A stretch of DNA of 16,526 nt from SG8-39 sp041558415 (GTDB taxonomy: Bacteria; Pseudomonadota; Gammaproteobacteria; Burkholderiales; SG8-39). The stretch spans positions 1 through 16,526 of the forward strand of contig JBFFEY010000064.1 of the NCBI GenBank assembly GCA_041558415.1, read 5' to 3'. Position 1 is the first letter of the stretch. Every line of letters starts with the position of its first letter. The position numbers and the translations under genes are program-made. Shown in pieces: positions 1 through 7,206 of the stretch. Under the pieces are notes generated by a model. The model had not been told where the DNA came from. It saw only the letters and a program-made list of their open reading frames with translations, and searched no databases.

Positions 1-153
1 GAGACGCACGAGTACACCGACATGTACCCGGGCATGGCGAAGACCGCGCGCGACGAGGGCTTCGGCGAGATTGCCGACTGGTTCGAGACGCTGGCCAAGG
101 CCGAGCGCAGCCACGCCAACCGCTTCCAGAAGGCGCTCGACAACCTCGAGTAA
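1..153 (+). CDS. Rubrerythrin, C-terminal part (5' end outside window)
   Basis: The first 50 codons are open from base 1 and end at TAA 151-153. The translation reads ETHEYTDMYPGMAKTARDEG and then ends in KAERSHANRFQKALDNLE. This is the last part of the four-helix ferritin-like domain of rubrerythrin, including the E-x-x-H di-iron ligand motif (ERSH) and an upstream ligand Glu in ETHEY. Rubrerythrins reduce hydrogen peroxide at a cytoplasmic di-iron centre and are typical of oxidative-stress defence in microaerobic or anaerobic bacteria. The protein stops right after the ferritin-like domain, so there is no C-terminal rubredoxin domain. That matches the short rubrerythrin type and means an external electron donor is needed. 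The next gene on the same strand is a multi-cysteine Fe-S protein, a plausible functional partner (inference). Confidence 0.88.
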   Translation, partial: ETHEYTDMYPGMAKTARDEGFGEIADWFETLAKAERSHANRFQKALDNLE

Positions 154-164
154 AGATGCGCGAT

Positions 165-201
165 GCCCTGCACTGCAGCACGACGTGCTGCAGTGCAGGG
201 C
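165..201. repeat. Perfect 17-bp inverted repeat (hairpin) after rubrerythrin
   Basis: The left arm GCCCTGCACTGCAGCAC (165-181) and right arm GTGCTGCAGTGCAGGGC (185-201) are exact reverse complements around a 3-nt GAC spacer. It begins 11 nt after the rubrerythrin stop. In RNA it would form a very stable stem-loop. There is no T-tract on either side, so it is not a textbook intrinsic terminator. It may be a 3' mRNA stabiliser or processing site for the rubrerythrin transcript, a factor-dependent terminator, or a dispersed palindromic element. The structure is certain; the role is not known. Confidence 0.85.
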
Positions 202-262
202 CTAACATTCAGAAAAAACGTCGCTCCGTTTGGAGCTTGCGTCACACACGCTCGACTTCAAC

Positions 263-1606
263 ATGACCGTACGCGAAGGCAGCCTCGAAGCCCCCACCCG
301 GCACGCGCTCGACTGGCGCAATCCGGATTTTTACGACGAAGCCAAGCTCGACAAGGAGCTCGAGCGCGTCTACGACATCTGTCACGGCTGCCGGCGCTGC
401 GTGAACCTGTGCACAGCGTTCCCGACGCTGTTCGATCTGGTCGACGAGAGCTCGACGATGGAAGTCGACGGCGTCGACAAAAAGGACTTCTGGAAAGTCG
501 TCGACCAGTGCTACCTGTGCGACATGTGCTACATGACGAAGTGTCCGTACGTGCCGCCGCACGAGTGGAACGTCGACTTTCCGCACCTCATGCTGCGCGC
601 CAAGGCGGTCAAGTTCAAAAAGGAAGGTGCGCGCTTTCGCGACCGCCTGCTGAGCTCGACCGATGCGCTCGGCAAGCTGGCCACAATCCCGGTCGTGGTG
701 CAGACGGTGAACGCGGCGAACAAGATGCCGCTCGCGCGCGGGATGATGGAAAGCGTGCTTGGCGTGGCAAAGCAGCGCGAGCTGCCGGACTACGCGAGCC
801 GGAAGTTCCGCCCCAACGCCGCCACCTCCCGCACGCACGCGGTGAAGGACGGCAAGAACACGCCGGGCAAGGTCGCGATCTACTCCACTTGCTACGTGAA
901 TTACAACGAGCCCGGCATCGGCCACGACCTGCTCGCCATCCTCGAGCACAACGCCATCCCCTACCTCATCGTCGAGAAGGAGGCCTGCTGCGGCATGCCG
1001 AAGCTCGAGCTCGGCGATCTGGAGACGGTTGCCAAGCACAAAAACATCAACATTCCGCCGCTGGCGAGGCTCGCCAGGGAAGGCTACGCGATCCTCACCC
1101 CCGTGCCCTCCTGCACGCTGATGTTCAAGCAGGAGCTACCGCTCATGTTCCCGGACGACGCCGACGTCAAGGCGGTACAGGAGGCGATGTTCGACCCGTT
1201 CGAGTATTTTGTCCTACGCAACAAGGACGGCCTGCTGAACACCGACTTCAAGGGTGGTCTGGGCAAGGTGTCGTACCACATTCCCTGCCATTCGCGCGTG
1301 CAGAACATGGGGCAGAAGACGCGCGAGATGCTGCAGGCCATTCCAGGCACCGAGGTGAACACCGTGGAGCGCTGCGCGGGTCACGACGGCACCTGGGGCG
1401 TGAAGACCGAGTACTACGCCAACTCGATGAAGATCGGCCGCCCGGTGTTCCGCCAGATGGGCCAGAGCCAGCCCGACTGGGTCAGCTCGGACTGCCCGAT
1501 CGCGGGACGCCATATTCTGCAAGGCATGCGCGAAGCCGAGGACGGCGCGGGCAGCGCGCGCAAGGCGCATCCGCTCACGCTGCTGCGCACCGCCTACGGC
1601 ATCTAG
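263..1606 (+). CDS. Multi-cluster (Fe-S)-binding CCG-domain oxidoreductase (GlpC/HdrD-like)
   Basis: This 447-aa protein resembles the Fe-S subunit of heterodisulfide reductase and anaerobic glycerol-3-phosphate dehydrogenase (GlpC). Two N-terminal cysteine clusters bind [4Fe-4S] centres: DICHGCRRCVNLC (Cys 40, 43, 46, 50) and CYLCDMCYMTKCP (Cys 83, 86, 89, 94). Two CCG-type modules follow. The first has EACCGMPKLELGD (Cys 242-243). The second has IPCHSR (Cys 342) and a variant RCAGHDGTWG (Cys 371) instead of CCG. It likely passes electrons in the cytoplasm; the donor and acceptor are unknown. Its position after rubrerythrin suggests service to peroxide reduction (inference). The ATG at 263 gives the N-terminus MTVREGSLEAPTRHALDW, which fits what I recall of the family. 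A longer TTG start at 230 is possible. Neither has a convincing ribosome binding site: GGAG at 232-235 lies 27 nt before the ATG and inside a small hairpin. Confidence 0.85.
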   Translation: MTVREGSLEAPTRHALDWRNPDFYDEAKLDKELERVYDICHGCRRCVNLCTAFPTLFDLVDESSTMEVDGVDKKDFWKVVDQCYLCDMCYMTKCPYVPPHEWNVDFPHLMLRAKAVKFKKEGARFRDRLLSSTDALGKLATIPVVVQTVNAANKMPLARGMMESVLGVAKQRELPDYASRKFRPNAATSRTHAVKDGKNTPGKVAIYSTCYVNYNEPGIGHDLLAILEHNAIPYLIVEKEACCGMPKLELGDLETVAKHKNINIPPLARLAREGYAILTPVPSCTLMFKQELPLMFPDDADVKAVQEAMFDPFEYFVLRNKDGLLNTDFKGGLGKVSYHIPCHSRVQNMGQKTREMLQAIPGTEVNTVERCAGHDGTWGVKTEYYANSMKIGRPVFRQMGQSQPDWVSSDCPIAGRHILQGMREAEDGAGSARKAHPLTLLRTAYGI

Positions 1607-1665
1607 CGCCAGCCTGCGCTACACTGGGGGGCGACTGCGCAACTGAACGATGCAGCGCAGAGCAT

Positions 1666-1671
1666 GGAGGG
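1666..1671 (+). promoter_or_regulatory. Ribosome binding site for the pentapeptide-repeat gene
   Basis: GGAGGG lies 7 nt upstream of ATG 1679. It overlaps the alternative upstream ATG at 1664, which has no such site itself, so it decides the start in favour of 1679. Confidence 0.7.
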
Positions 1672-1678
1672 TACCCAG

Positions 1679-2380
1679 ATGATGCGAGGGCTCGGTTGGC
1701 ATGCGGCGGCAGTGGTCTGCGTTACAGCGCTTTTCGCGTTCACGATACCGGTTGCGCAGGCGGCCTGCGCCCACCCGCCCAATCCGGGCGTCGACTGGAG
1801 CAAGTGCCAGAAGCGCCGCCTCATCCTGCGCAGCGCGAACCTGGAGAACGCCCGCCTGGCCTCGGCTGACCTCGGACGCAGCGATCTGTCCGGCGCCAAG
1901 CTCGTTGCCGCCGACCTCGAGCGCGCCTCGCTTGACAACGCCCGCCTGATCGGCGCCGACCTGAGCCGAGCGAAGATGACCAAAGTCAACGTCTACCGCG
2001 CGAACTTGAGCGGCGCCAAGCTGGTTGGCGCGGACATGACCAAGGCCGAGATGCAGCGTGCAAACCTCGCCAAGGCGGACCTCAGCGGCGCCAACCTCAC
2101 CAAGGCCGAGCTCGCGCGCGTCAATCTGCAGGGCGCGACACTCGACAACGCGCGTCTTGAGCGTGCGGAGCTGGCACGCGCCGAGCTGCAGGGAGCGCGC
2201 CTCAAGGACGCGAACATCAAGGGCGCGCACTTCTTCCAGACGCGCATCGAGGGCGTCGACTTGTCCAAGACCTCCGGGCTCACACAGCGCCAGCTCGACG
2301 ACGCCTGCGGCGACGCGAAAACCAGGCTTCCCTCCGGGCTCAGCGCGCCGGCGAGCTGGCCCTGCCCCAGCGACGACTGA
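1679..2380 (+). CDS. Exported pentapeptide-repeat protein
   Basis: This 233-aa protein begins with a typical Sec signal peptide: positively charged start, hydrophobic stretch AAAVVCVTALFAFTIPVA, and likely cleavage after AQA. A short Cys-containing mature N-terminus (ACAHPP...DWSKC) follows. Then come about 29-30 uninterrupted pentapeptide units of the A(D/N)LxxA type (NLENA, DLSGA, KLVGA, NLTKA and so on), roughly seven coils of a right-handed quadrilateral beta helix. The C-terminal part contains GLTQRQLDDACGD and ends WPCPSDD, with Cys residues that could pair with the N-terminal ones (inference). Pentapeptide-repeat proteins have no common enzymatic activity; some mimic DNA and protect gyrase, but an exported one cannot do that in the cytoplasm. 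The ATG at 1679 follows GGAGGG well; ATG 1682 is also possible. It converges on thrC with only 27 bp between the two stops. Confidence 0.85.
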   Translation: MMRGLGWHAAAVVCVTALFAFTIPVAQAACAHPPNPGVDWSKCQKRRLILRSANLENARLASADLGRSDLSGAKLVAADLERASLDNARLIGADLSRAKMTKVNVYRANLSGAKLVGADMTKAEMQRANLAKADLSGANLTKAELARVNLQGATLDNARLERAELARAELQGARLKDANIKGAHFFQTRIEGVDLSKTSGLTQRQLDDACGDAKTRLPSGLSAPASWPCPSDD

Positions 2381-2407
2381 GCGTTTTGCTGTTCGCGGCG
2401 AGCGGCC

Positions 2408-3817
2408 TCAGGCCGCGTGCGCCGCGATGAAGCGCTTCACCGTCTCGGTGTCGGCCTCGATCACCTCATAGCGCTGCGGTCGCGACTCGAGGTCCTCGAA
2501 GCCCGCCGGCCGCTCGGGCGCGCGGCCGAGCGCCTCTCGAATCGTCTCGGCGAACTTCGCCGGCAGCGCGGTCTCGAGGCACACGAGCGGCACCTCGGGA
2601 TCGCGATGCTCGAGTCCGACCTTGATGCCGTCGGCGGTATGCGGGTCGACCGTCACGCCGTAGCGCGCGTGCACCGCACGGATCGTCGCGATGCGGTCGG
2701 CGTGCGTGCTTCTGCCTGACAGGAACCCGGTCTCCGGCACGTTACGGAAGTACGGCGAGCCCGACAGGTCGAAAGTGCCGTGCAGTTCGAGCGCGGACCA
2801 CAGCGCGCGCAGCTGGGCGCCGTCGTGCTCGAGCAGGTCGTAGACGTAGCGCTCGAAGTTCGAGGCCTTGGCGATGTCCATGGATGGACTGGAGGTCTCG
2901 ATCACCTCGGCGCTCTTACGCACGCGGTAGCGCCCGGTGCGGAAGAATTCGTCGAGCACGTCGTTCTCGTTGGTGGCAAGGATGAGGCGGCGCAGCGGCA
3001 GGCCCATCGAGCGCGCGACGAACCCCGCGTAGATGTTGCCGAAGTTGCCCGAGGGCACGGCGACGTCGACCGGGTCGCCGTCCGCCGGCGCCGCGCGGTA
3101 ATAGCCCCAGAAGTAGTAGACCACCTGCGCCAGCACGCGCGCCCAGTTGATGGAATTCACCGCGCCGATGCGGTAACGCGCCTTGAAGGCGGCGTCGGCG
3201 TTGACGCGCTTGACCACGTCCTGGCAGTCGTCGAACACGCCTTTCACCGCCAGGTTGTGGATGTTCGGGTCGCTTAGGCTGTACATCTGCGCGCGCTGGA
3301 AGGCACTCATGCGCCCGTGCGGCGAGAGCATGAATACCTGGATGCCGCGCTTGCCACGCAGCGCGTGCTCGGCGGCCGAGCCCGTGTCACCCGAGGTCGC
3401 GCCGAGGATGTTGAGGGACTCGCCGCGCTGGGCGAGGACGTGCTCGAACAGGTTGCCGAGCAGCTGCATCGCCATGTCCTTGAAGGCGAGCGTCGGACCG
3501 TTCGACAGCCCGAGCAGGTGCAGGCCCGGCTCCAGCGTCTTCAGCGGCACGATGTCGTCGGAGCCGAACGCCGCGCGCGTGTAGCTGCGCGCCACCAGCG
3601 CGCGCAGCACCTCGGGCGGAATATCGTCGATGAAAGGTTCGAGCACTGCGCAGGCGAGCCCGCGGTAATCGAGTTGGCGCAGCCGCGCGAGCTCGCCCGG
3701 CGCGAGGCGCGGAATCGACTCGGGCACGGCCAAGCCGCCGTCGGTGGCCAGCCCTTCTAGCAGGATGTCGCAGAAGCGCTGCGCGGGCGCCTGTCCGCGC
3801 GTGCTGACGTAGCGCAC
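2408..3817 (-). CDS. thrC: Threonine synthase
   Basis: This 469-aa PLP enzyme converts O-phospho-L-homoserine to L-threonine, the last step of threonine synthesis. It starts MRYVSTRGQAPAQRFCDILL, typical of the longer (about 470 aa) proteobacterial and fungal threonine synthase class. The PLP lysine lies in NGPTLAFKDMAMQLLG (Lys113). The phosphate and cofactor binding stretches ILGATSGDTGSAAEHALRG and VPSGNFGNIYAGFVA are present. The start codon is GTG at 3817-3815. It overlaps the TAG stop of hom by one base, giving TAGTG, so translation is probably coupled to hom. It is the last gene of the alaC-hom-thrC operon. No intrinsic terminator is seen in the 27 bp after it. Confidence 0.97.
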   Translation of the reverse strand: MRYVSTRGQAPAQRFCDILLEGLATDGGLAVPESIPRLAPGELARLRQLDYRGLACAVLEPFIDDIPPEVLRALVARSYTRAAFGSDDIVPLKTLEPGLHLLGLSNGPTLAFKDMAMQLLGNLFEHVLAQRGESLNILGATSGDTGSAAEHALRGKRGIQVFMLSPHGRMSAFQRAQMYSLSDPNIHNLAVKGVFDDCQDVVKRVNADAAFKARYRIGAVNSINWARVLAQVVYYFWGYYRAAPADGDPVDVAVPSGNFGNIYAGFVARSMGLPLRRLILATNENDVLDEFFRTGRYRVRKSAEVIETSSPSMDIAKASNFERYVYDLLEHDGAQLRALWSALELHGTFDLSGSPYFRNVPETGFLSGRSTHADRIATIRAVHARYGVTVDPHTADGIKVGLEHRDPEVPLVCLETALPAKFAETIREALGRAPERPAGFEDLESRPQRYEVIEADTETVKRFIAAHAA

Positions 3818-5127
3818 TACAGCAGTTCTTCCAGCCGGATGCGGGTCACTTTCCCGACCACCGTGCGCAATCGCTCGATGCGCGCGATCGCCGCGTCGAC
3901 GTTCTTTTCGCGCGCAAGGTGCGTGAGCATCACGATGTCGACCCGCTCCTCGCCCTGTCCGGGCTCCTTCTGCACCATGGCGTCGATCGAGATGCGGCAG
4001 GCGGCGAGGATGCGCGTGATGTCGGCCAGTACGCCGGGGCGGTCGAGTACCCGCATGCGCAGGTAGTACGCGGTCTCGACTTCAGCGATCGGCAGGATTG
4101 GAGTCCTGGAAAGACGGTCGGGCTGGAAGGCGAGATGCGGCACGCGATGCTCGGGATCCGCGGTGATGAGCCGCGTCACGTCGACCAGATCCGCCACCAC
4201 CGCACTCGCGGTAGGGTGGCTTCCGGCGCCGGCACCGTAGTACATCGTCGCGCCAACCGCGTCGCCCTTCACTAGGATGGCGTTCATCACGCCCTCGACA
4301 TTGGCGATGAGGCGCTTCGCCGGCACCAGCGTCGGGTGCACCCGCAGTTCGATGCCGCGCCGCGCGCGGCGCGTGATGCCGAGCAGCTTGATGCGGTAGC
4401 CGAGTTCCTCGGCGTAGGCGATGTCCTCGCGCGTGAGCCGCGCGATGCCCTCGGTGTAAGCGCGCGAGAACTGCATCGGCACGCCGAAGGCGAGCGCCGA
4501 CAGGATGGTGAGCTTGTGCGCCGCGTCGATGCCTTCGACGTCGAACGTGGGATCGGCCTCGGCGTAGCCGCGTACCTGCGCGTCGGCGAGCGCCGCCTCG
4601 AACGACAGTCCCTTGTCGCGCATCTCGGAGAGAATGAAGTTCGAGGTGCCATTGATGATGCCGGCGATCCACTCGATGCGGTTGGCGGTGAGGCCCTCGC
4701 GCACCGCCTTGATGATGGGAATGCCGCCGCCCACCGCGGCCTCGAAGGCGACCATGACGCCCGCTTTCTGTGCGGCGGCGAAGATGCGGTTGCCGTGCTT
4801 GGCGAGCAGCGCCTTGTTGGCCGTGACGACGTGCTTGCCATGCGCGATTGCGTCGAGCACCAACTCGCGGGCGATGCGCGTGCCGCCGATCAGTTCGACG
4901 ACGATGTCGATGTCTTGCGCGCGCGTGACCCTGAAGGCATCGGCCACCACCTCGGCTTCGTCCCGCACGATGCCGCGCGCACGCTTGACCGCCTTGTCTG
5001 CGACGCGGGTGATGCGGATCGCGCGCCCCGCGCGGCGCCGGATCTCGCCGGCGTTGCGCCCCAGCACTTCCCAAGTACCGCCGCCGACCGTGCCGATGCC
5101 AAGCAGCCCGACGTTGATCGGTCTCAT
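3817..5127 (-). CDS. hom: Homoserine dehydrogenase (ACT domain)
   Basis: This 436-aa enzyme reduces aspartate semialdehyde to homoserine with NAD(P)H, at the branch to threonine and methionine. The N-terminal Rossmann motif is GLLGIGTVGGGTWEVL (about residues 7-22). The catalytic domain carries TANKALLAKHG, EAAVGGGIPIIKAVREGL, IAGIINGTSNFILSEM and YAEADPTFDVEGIDAAHKL. A C-terminal ACT domain from about residue 354 (YYLRMRVLDRPGVLADITRI) suggests threonine feedback control, as is usual for monofunctional Hom with an ACT domain. There is no aspartokinase fusion. The ATG start at 5127 overlaps the TGA stop of alaC in an ATGA arrangement, and its own stop overlaps the thrC start. Both junctions point to translational coupling. 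Confidence 0.98.
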   Translation of the reverse strand: MRPINVGLLGIGTVGGGTWEVLGRNAGEIRRRAGRAIRITRVADKAVKRARGIVRDEAEVVADAFRVTRAQDIDIVVELIGGTRIARELVLDAIAHGKHVVTANKALLAKHGNRIFAAAQKAGVMVAFEAAVGGGIPIIKAVREGLTANRIEWIAGIINGTSNFILSEMRDKGLSFEAALADAQVRGYAEADPTFDVEGIDAAHKLTILSALAFGVPMQFSRAYTEGIARLTREDIAYAEELGYRIKLLGITRRARRGIELRVHPTLVPAKRLIANVEGVMNAILVKGDAVGATMYYGAGAGSHPTASAVVADLVDVTRLITADPEHRVPHLAFQPDRLSRTPILPIAEVETAYYLRMRVLDRPGVLADITRILAACRISIDAMVQKEPGQGEERVDIVMLTHLAREKNVDAAIARIERLRTVVGKVTRIRLEELL

Positions 5128-6323
5128 GCCGCGACGCCTTTCAGGATGCCGTCCTTACGGAACATGTCGCGCACGCCGCGCGCCGCTTGGCGCAGGCGAT
5201 GCTCGTTCTCGATCAGCGCGATACGCACGTGATCGTCGCCGTAATCGCCGAAGCCGATGCCCGGCGCCACCGCCACCTTGGCATCGTCGAGCAGCTTCTT
5301 GAAGAAATCGAGCGAGCGCAGATGGGCGTAGGGCTCCGGGATCCTGGCCCAGATGTACATTGAAGCCTTCGGCACCTCGACCTTCCAGCCCGCCTCGTGC
5401 AGGCCGCGCACCATCACGTCGCGGCGCCGCTCGTAGGTCTGCCGGATCTCCTCGACGCAGTCCTGTGGACCGTCGAGCGCGATGATCGAGGCCACCTGGA
5501 TCGGCGTGAAGGTGCCGTAGTCGTGGTAGCTCTTGATGCGCGCGAGCGCATGCACCAGGTCGGCATTGCCCACCATGTAGCCGATCCGCCAGCCGGCCAT
5601 GTTGTAGCTCTTCGACATGGTGAAGAACTCCACCGCCACGTCGCGTGCCCCCGGCACCTGCATGATCGAAGGCGCCTTCCAGCCGTCGAAGGTGATATCG
5701 GCGTAGGCCAGATCGTGCACCACCAGGATGTCATGCTCGCGTGCGATGGCGATGACGCGCTCGAAGAAGTCGAGTTCGACACAGCGCGCCGTCGGGTTGG
5801 AGGGAAAGCCGAGAATCAGCATTTTCGGCTTCGGAATGAGCTCGCGGATGGCGCGCTCCAGCTCTTCGAAGAAATCGACGCCGTCGGTCATGCGCACCGA
5901 GCGGATGTCCGCGCCAGCGATGATCGCGCCGTAGATGTGAATCGGGTACGAGGGATTGGGCACCAGCACCGTGTCACCGCGTTCGAGTGTGGCGAGCATG
6001 AGGTGCGCGAGCCCCTCTTTCGAGCCGATCGTGACGATCGCTTCGCTGTCGGGGTCGAGCTCGACGTCGAAGCGCCGCCGGTACCAGTCGCAGATGGCGC
6101 GGCGCAGCCGCGGAATGCCTTTCGACACCGAGTAGCCGTGCGTGTCGCCGCGCTGCGCCGCCTCGACCAGCTTGTCGACGATGTGGCGCGGCGTTTCGCC
6201 GTCCGGGTTGCCCATTGACAGATCGATGATGTCCTCGCCGCGGCGGCGTGCCGCCATCTTCAACTCCGCGGTGATGTTGAAGACGTAGGGCGGCAGTCGC
6301 TTGATGCGGTCGAACTCTCGCAT
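5124..6323 (-). CDS. alaC: Alanine transaminase (AlaC-like class I/II aminotransferase)
   Basis: This 399-aa fold-type I PLP aminotransferase begins MREFDRIKRLPPYVFNITAE and carries DIIDLSMGNPDG, GSKEG, VPNPSYPIH and GFPSNPT. Asp204 and Tyr207 lie in VVHDLAYADI, and the PLP Schiff-base lysine is Lys238 in MSKSYNMAGWRIGY. The closest named family I recognise is the AlaC/YfdZ group, which interconverts pyruvate and glutamate with alanine and 2-oxoglutarate. As first gene before hom and thrC it could supply another transamination, so substrate assignment is less sure than the fold. The ATG at 6323 matches the family N-terminus. A longer TTG start at 6359 would sit almost at the predicted transcription start and is unlikely. 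No Shine-Dalgarno is visible before the ATG. Confidence 0.9.
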   Translation of the reverse strand: MREFDRIKRLPPYVFNITAELKMAARRRGEDIIDLSMGNPDGETPRHIVDKLVEAAQRGDTHGYSVSKGIPRLRRAICDWYRRRFDVELDPDSEAIVTIGSKEGLAHLMLATLERGDTVLVPNPSYPIHIYGAIIAGADIRSVRMTDGVDFFEELERAIRELIPKPKMLILGFPSNPTARCVELDFFERVIAIAREHDILVVHDLAYADITFDGWKAPSIMQVPGARDVAVEFFTMSKSYNMAGWRIGYMVGNADLVHALARIKSYHDYGTFTPIQVASIIALDGPQDCVEEIRQTYERRRDVMVRGLHEAGWKVEVPKASMYIWARIPEPYAHLRSLDFFKKLLDDAKVAVAPGIGFGDYGDDHVRIALIENEHRLRQAARGVRDMFRKDGILKGVAA

Positions 6324-6367
6324 AGAGGGGTGGGGCTGCACGGTTGCGGCACCGCGCAAAAAGTGGA

Positions 6368-6396
6368 ATTCTACGGGAGCGCGCCCACCCCCTCAA
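6368..6396 (-). promoter_or_regulatory. Sigma70-type promoter of the alaC-hom-thrC operon
   Basis: On the minus strand a -35 box TTGAGG (6396-6391) is followed by exactly 17 nt and a -10 box TAGAAT (6373-6368). This matches 4/6 and 5/6 consensus bases with ideal spacing. Transcription would start near 6361, giving a leader of about 38 nt to ATG 6323. That is too short for a leader-peptide attenuator of the thrL kind. Confidence 0.65.
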
Positions 6397-6451
6397 TGCA
6401 CGCGGTTGCGGGTGCGCCCGACCCCTCGATTACCCAGGCGCCGAGTCCCAC

Positions 6452-6823
6452 GTGAAGCTGCAACTGACCCGCCCAATGGCTCCCGGCAACATCATTTCCG
6501 GGTACGGCGACGACCACGTGCTCGTCAACGGCGAGCGCCACAGCGGCAGCCTGCTGGTGACCGCCGACGTCCTGCTGCCCTGGGATGCGCCTTGTTTCGG
6601 CGCGCTCGCCGCGACGCACTTCGAGGCGATCGTCGCGCTCACGCCGGACCTCGTGCTGCTCGGCACCGGACCGCGCCTGCGCTTTCCGGCTGCCACGCTC
6701 ACCCAGCCCCTTGCGCGGGCCGGCATCGGACTCGAAGTGATGGATCTGCGCGCGGCCTGCCGCACCTACAACGTGCTGCGCGCGGAGGAGCGGCGCGTCG
6801 CCGCGGCGCTGCTGTTCGAATAG
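6452..6823 (+). CDS. Mth938-like domain protein (NDUFAF3/DUF498 family)
   Basis: This small 123-aa protein begins VKLQLTRPMAPGNIISGYGD and contains DHVLVNGERHSGSLLVTADV, LTPDLVLLGTGPRLRFP and VMDLRAACRTYNVL. These are hallmarks of the Mth938-like fold shared with the mitochondrial complex I assembly factor NDUFAF3. The bacterial function is not settled; it has no signal peptide and no known catalytic residues. The GTG at 6452 fits the usual family start (M-K-L near the N-terminus). The open frame runs further upstream to 6344, but that part does not look like the family and overlaps the promoter region of alaC. The gene is divergent from alaC (128 bp apart) and ends 11 bp from the convergent NIPSNAP gene. 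Confidence 0.8.
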   Translation: MKLQLTRPMAPGNIISGYGDDHVLVNGERHSGSLLVTADVLLPWDAPCFGALAATHFEAIVALTPDLVLLGTGPRLRFPAATLTQPLARAGIGLEVMDLRAACRTYNVLRAEERRVAAALLFE

Positions 6824-6834
6824 CGCCGCATCAC

Positions 6835-7161
6835 CTACTGCATTGCCGAATACGCGGTCGGTGCAAGGAAGCTCGAGTCGATCGAGGCCAGCAAGGGGCC
6901 GTCCTTCTCGCTTTCCGCACGCTTCGCGAGCCACTCCGGGTCGGCGGTAAAGGCGTTCCAGCGCTGCTCGCGTTCGGCCATGTCCTTCCACTCGAGCAGG
7001 TAGTAGAGGTCCTGGTTGCTGCCGCCGACGAGCACGGTCCAGAAACCGACCGGGCGGATGCCGTGCTTCGCAAACAGCTTGAGCGTGACCTGCTCGAAGC
7101 GCTGATGCAGCGCGGGCAGCTTGCCCGGTACGCAGTGGTAGATGCGCAGTTCGTACATCAT
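6835..7161 (-). CDS. NIPSNAP family protein
   Basis: This 108-aa single-domain protein starts MMYELRIYHCVPGKLPALHQ and contains KHGIRPVGFWTVLVGGSNQD followed by LYYLLEWKDMAEREQRW. The pattern is that of the dimeric alpha-beta barrel NIPSNAP family (E-x-R-x-Y near the N-terminus, G-x-W in the middle, Y-x-L-x-(W/Y) in the fourth strand). Bacterial members have no established reaction; some relatives in the same fold are monooxygenases or dehalogenases. An AAGGAG ribosome binding site lies 7 nt before ATG 7161, which decides the start over the adjacent ATG at 7158. It is monocistronic, convergent with the Mth938-like gene and divergent from the peroxiredoxin gene. Confidence 0.88.
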   Translation of the reverse strand: MMYELRIYHCVPGKLPALHQRFEQVTLKLFAKHGIRPVGFWTVLVGGSNQDLYYLLEWKDMAEREQRWNAFTADPEWLAKRAESEKDGPLLASIDSSFLAPTAYSAMQ

Positions 7162-7200
7162 CGTCGTTCTCCTTCCGGCTGGTTGCGCTGGAGGGCCGGA

Positions 7201-7206
7201 ATTCTA
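7201..7206 (-). promoter_or_regulatory. Possible -10 element for the NIPSNAP gene
   Basis: TAGAAT on the minus strand, inside an 11-bp GGAATTCTACG string identical to that at the alaC promoter. It would put the transcript start about 33 nt before ATG 7161. No good -35 box lies at 16-18 nt, where the sequence is a C-G alternation and a T-run, so this is tentative. Confidence 0.35.

Noticed and set aside
223..236. GCTCC-GTTT-GGAGC hairpin that could hide a Shine-Dalgarno before the Fe-S gene
   Set aside because: Only 5 bp, and no in-frame start codon lies at a suitable distance after GGAG, so the regulatory reading has little support.
1620..1625. TACACT as a -10 box for the pentapeptide gene
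   Set aside because: No acceptable -35 box at 16-18 nt; single hexamers of this quality are expected by chance.
163..1869. Long overlapping open frame on the plus strand across the Fe-S gene (568 codons)
   Set aside because: It is an Arg/Pro/Ala-rich shadow of the high-GC Fe-S gene in another frame. It has no recognisable motif, while the overlapping frame has full cysteine clusters.
4082..5232. Long open frames on both strands across hom
   Set aside because: These are frame shadows caused by high third-position GC; the hom frame has all family motifs.
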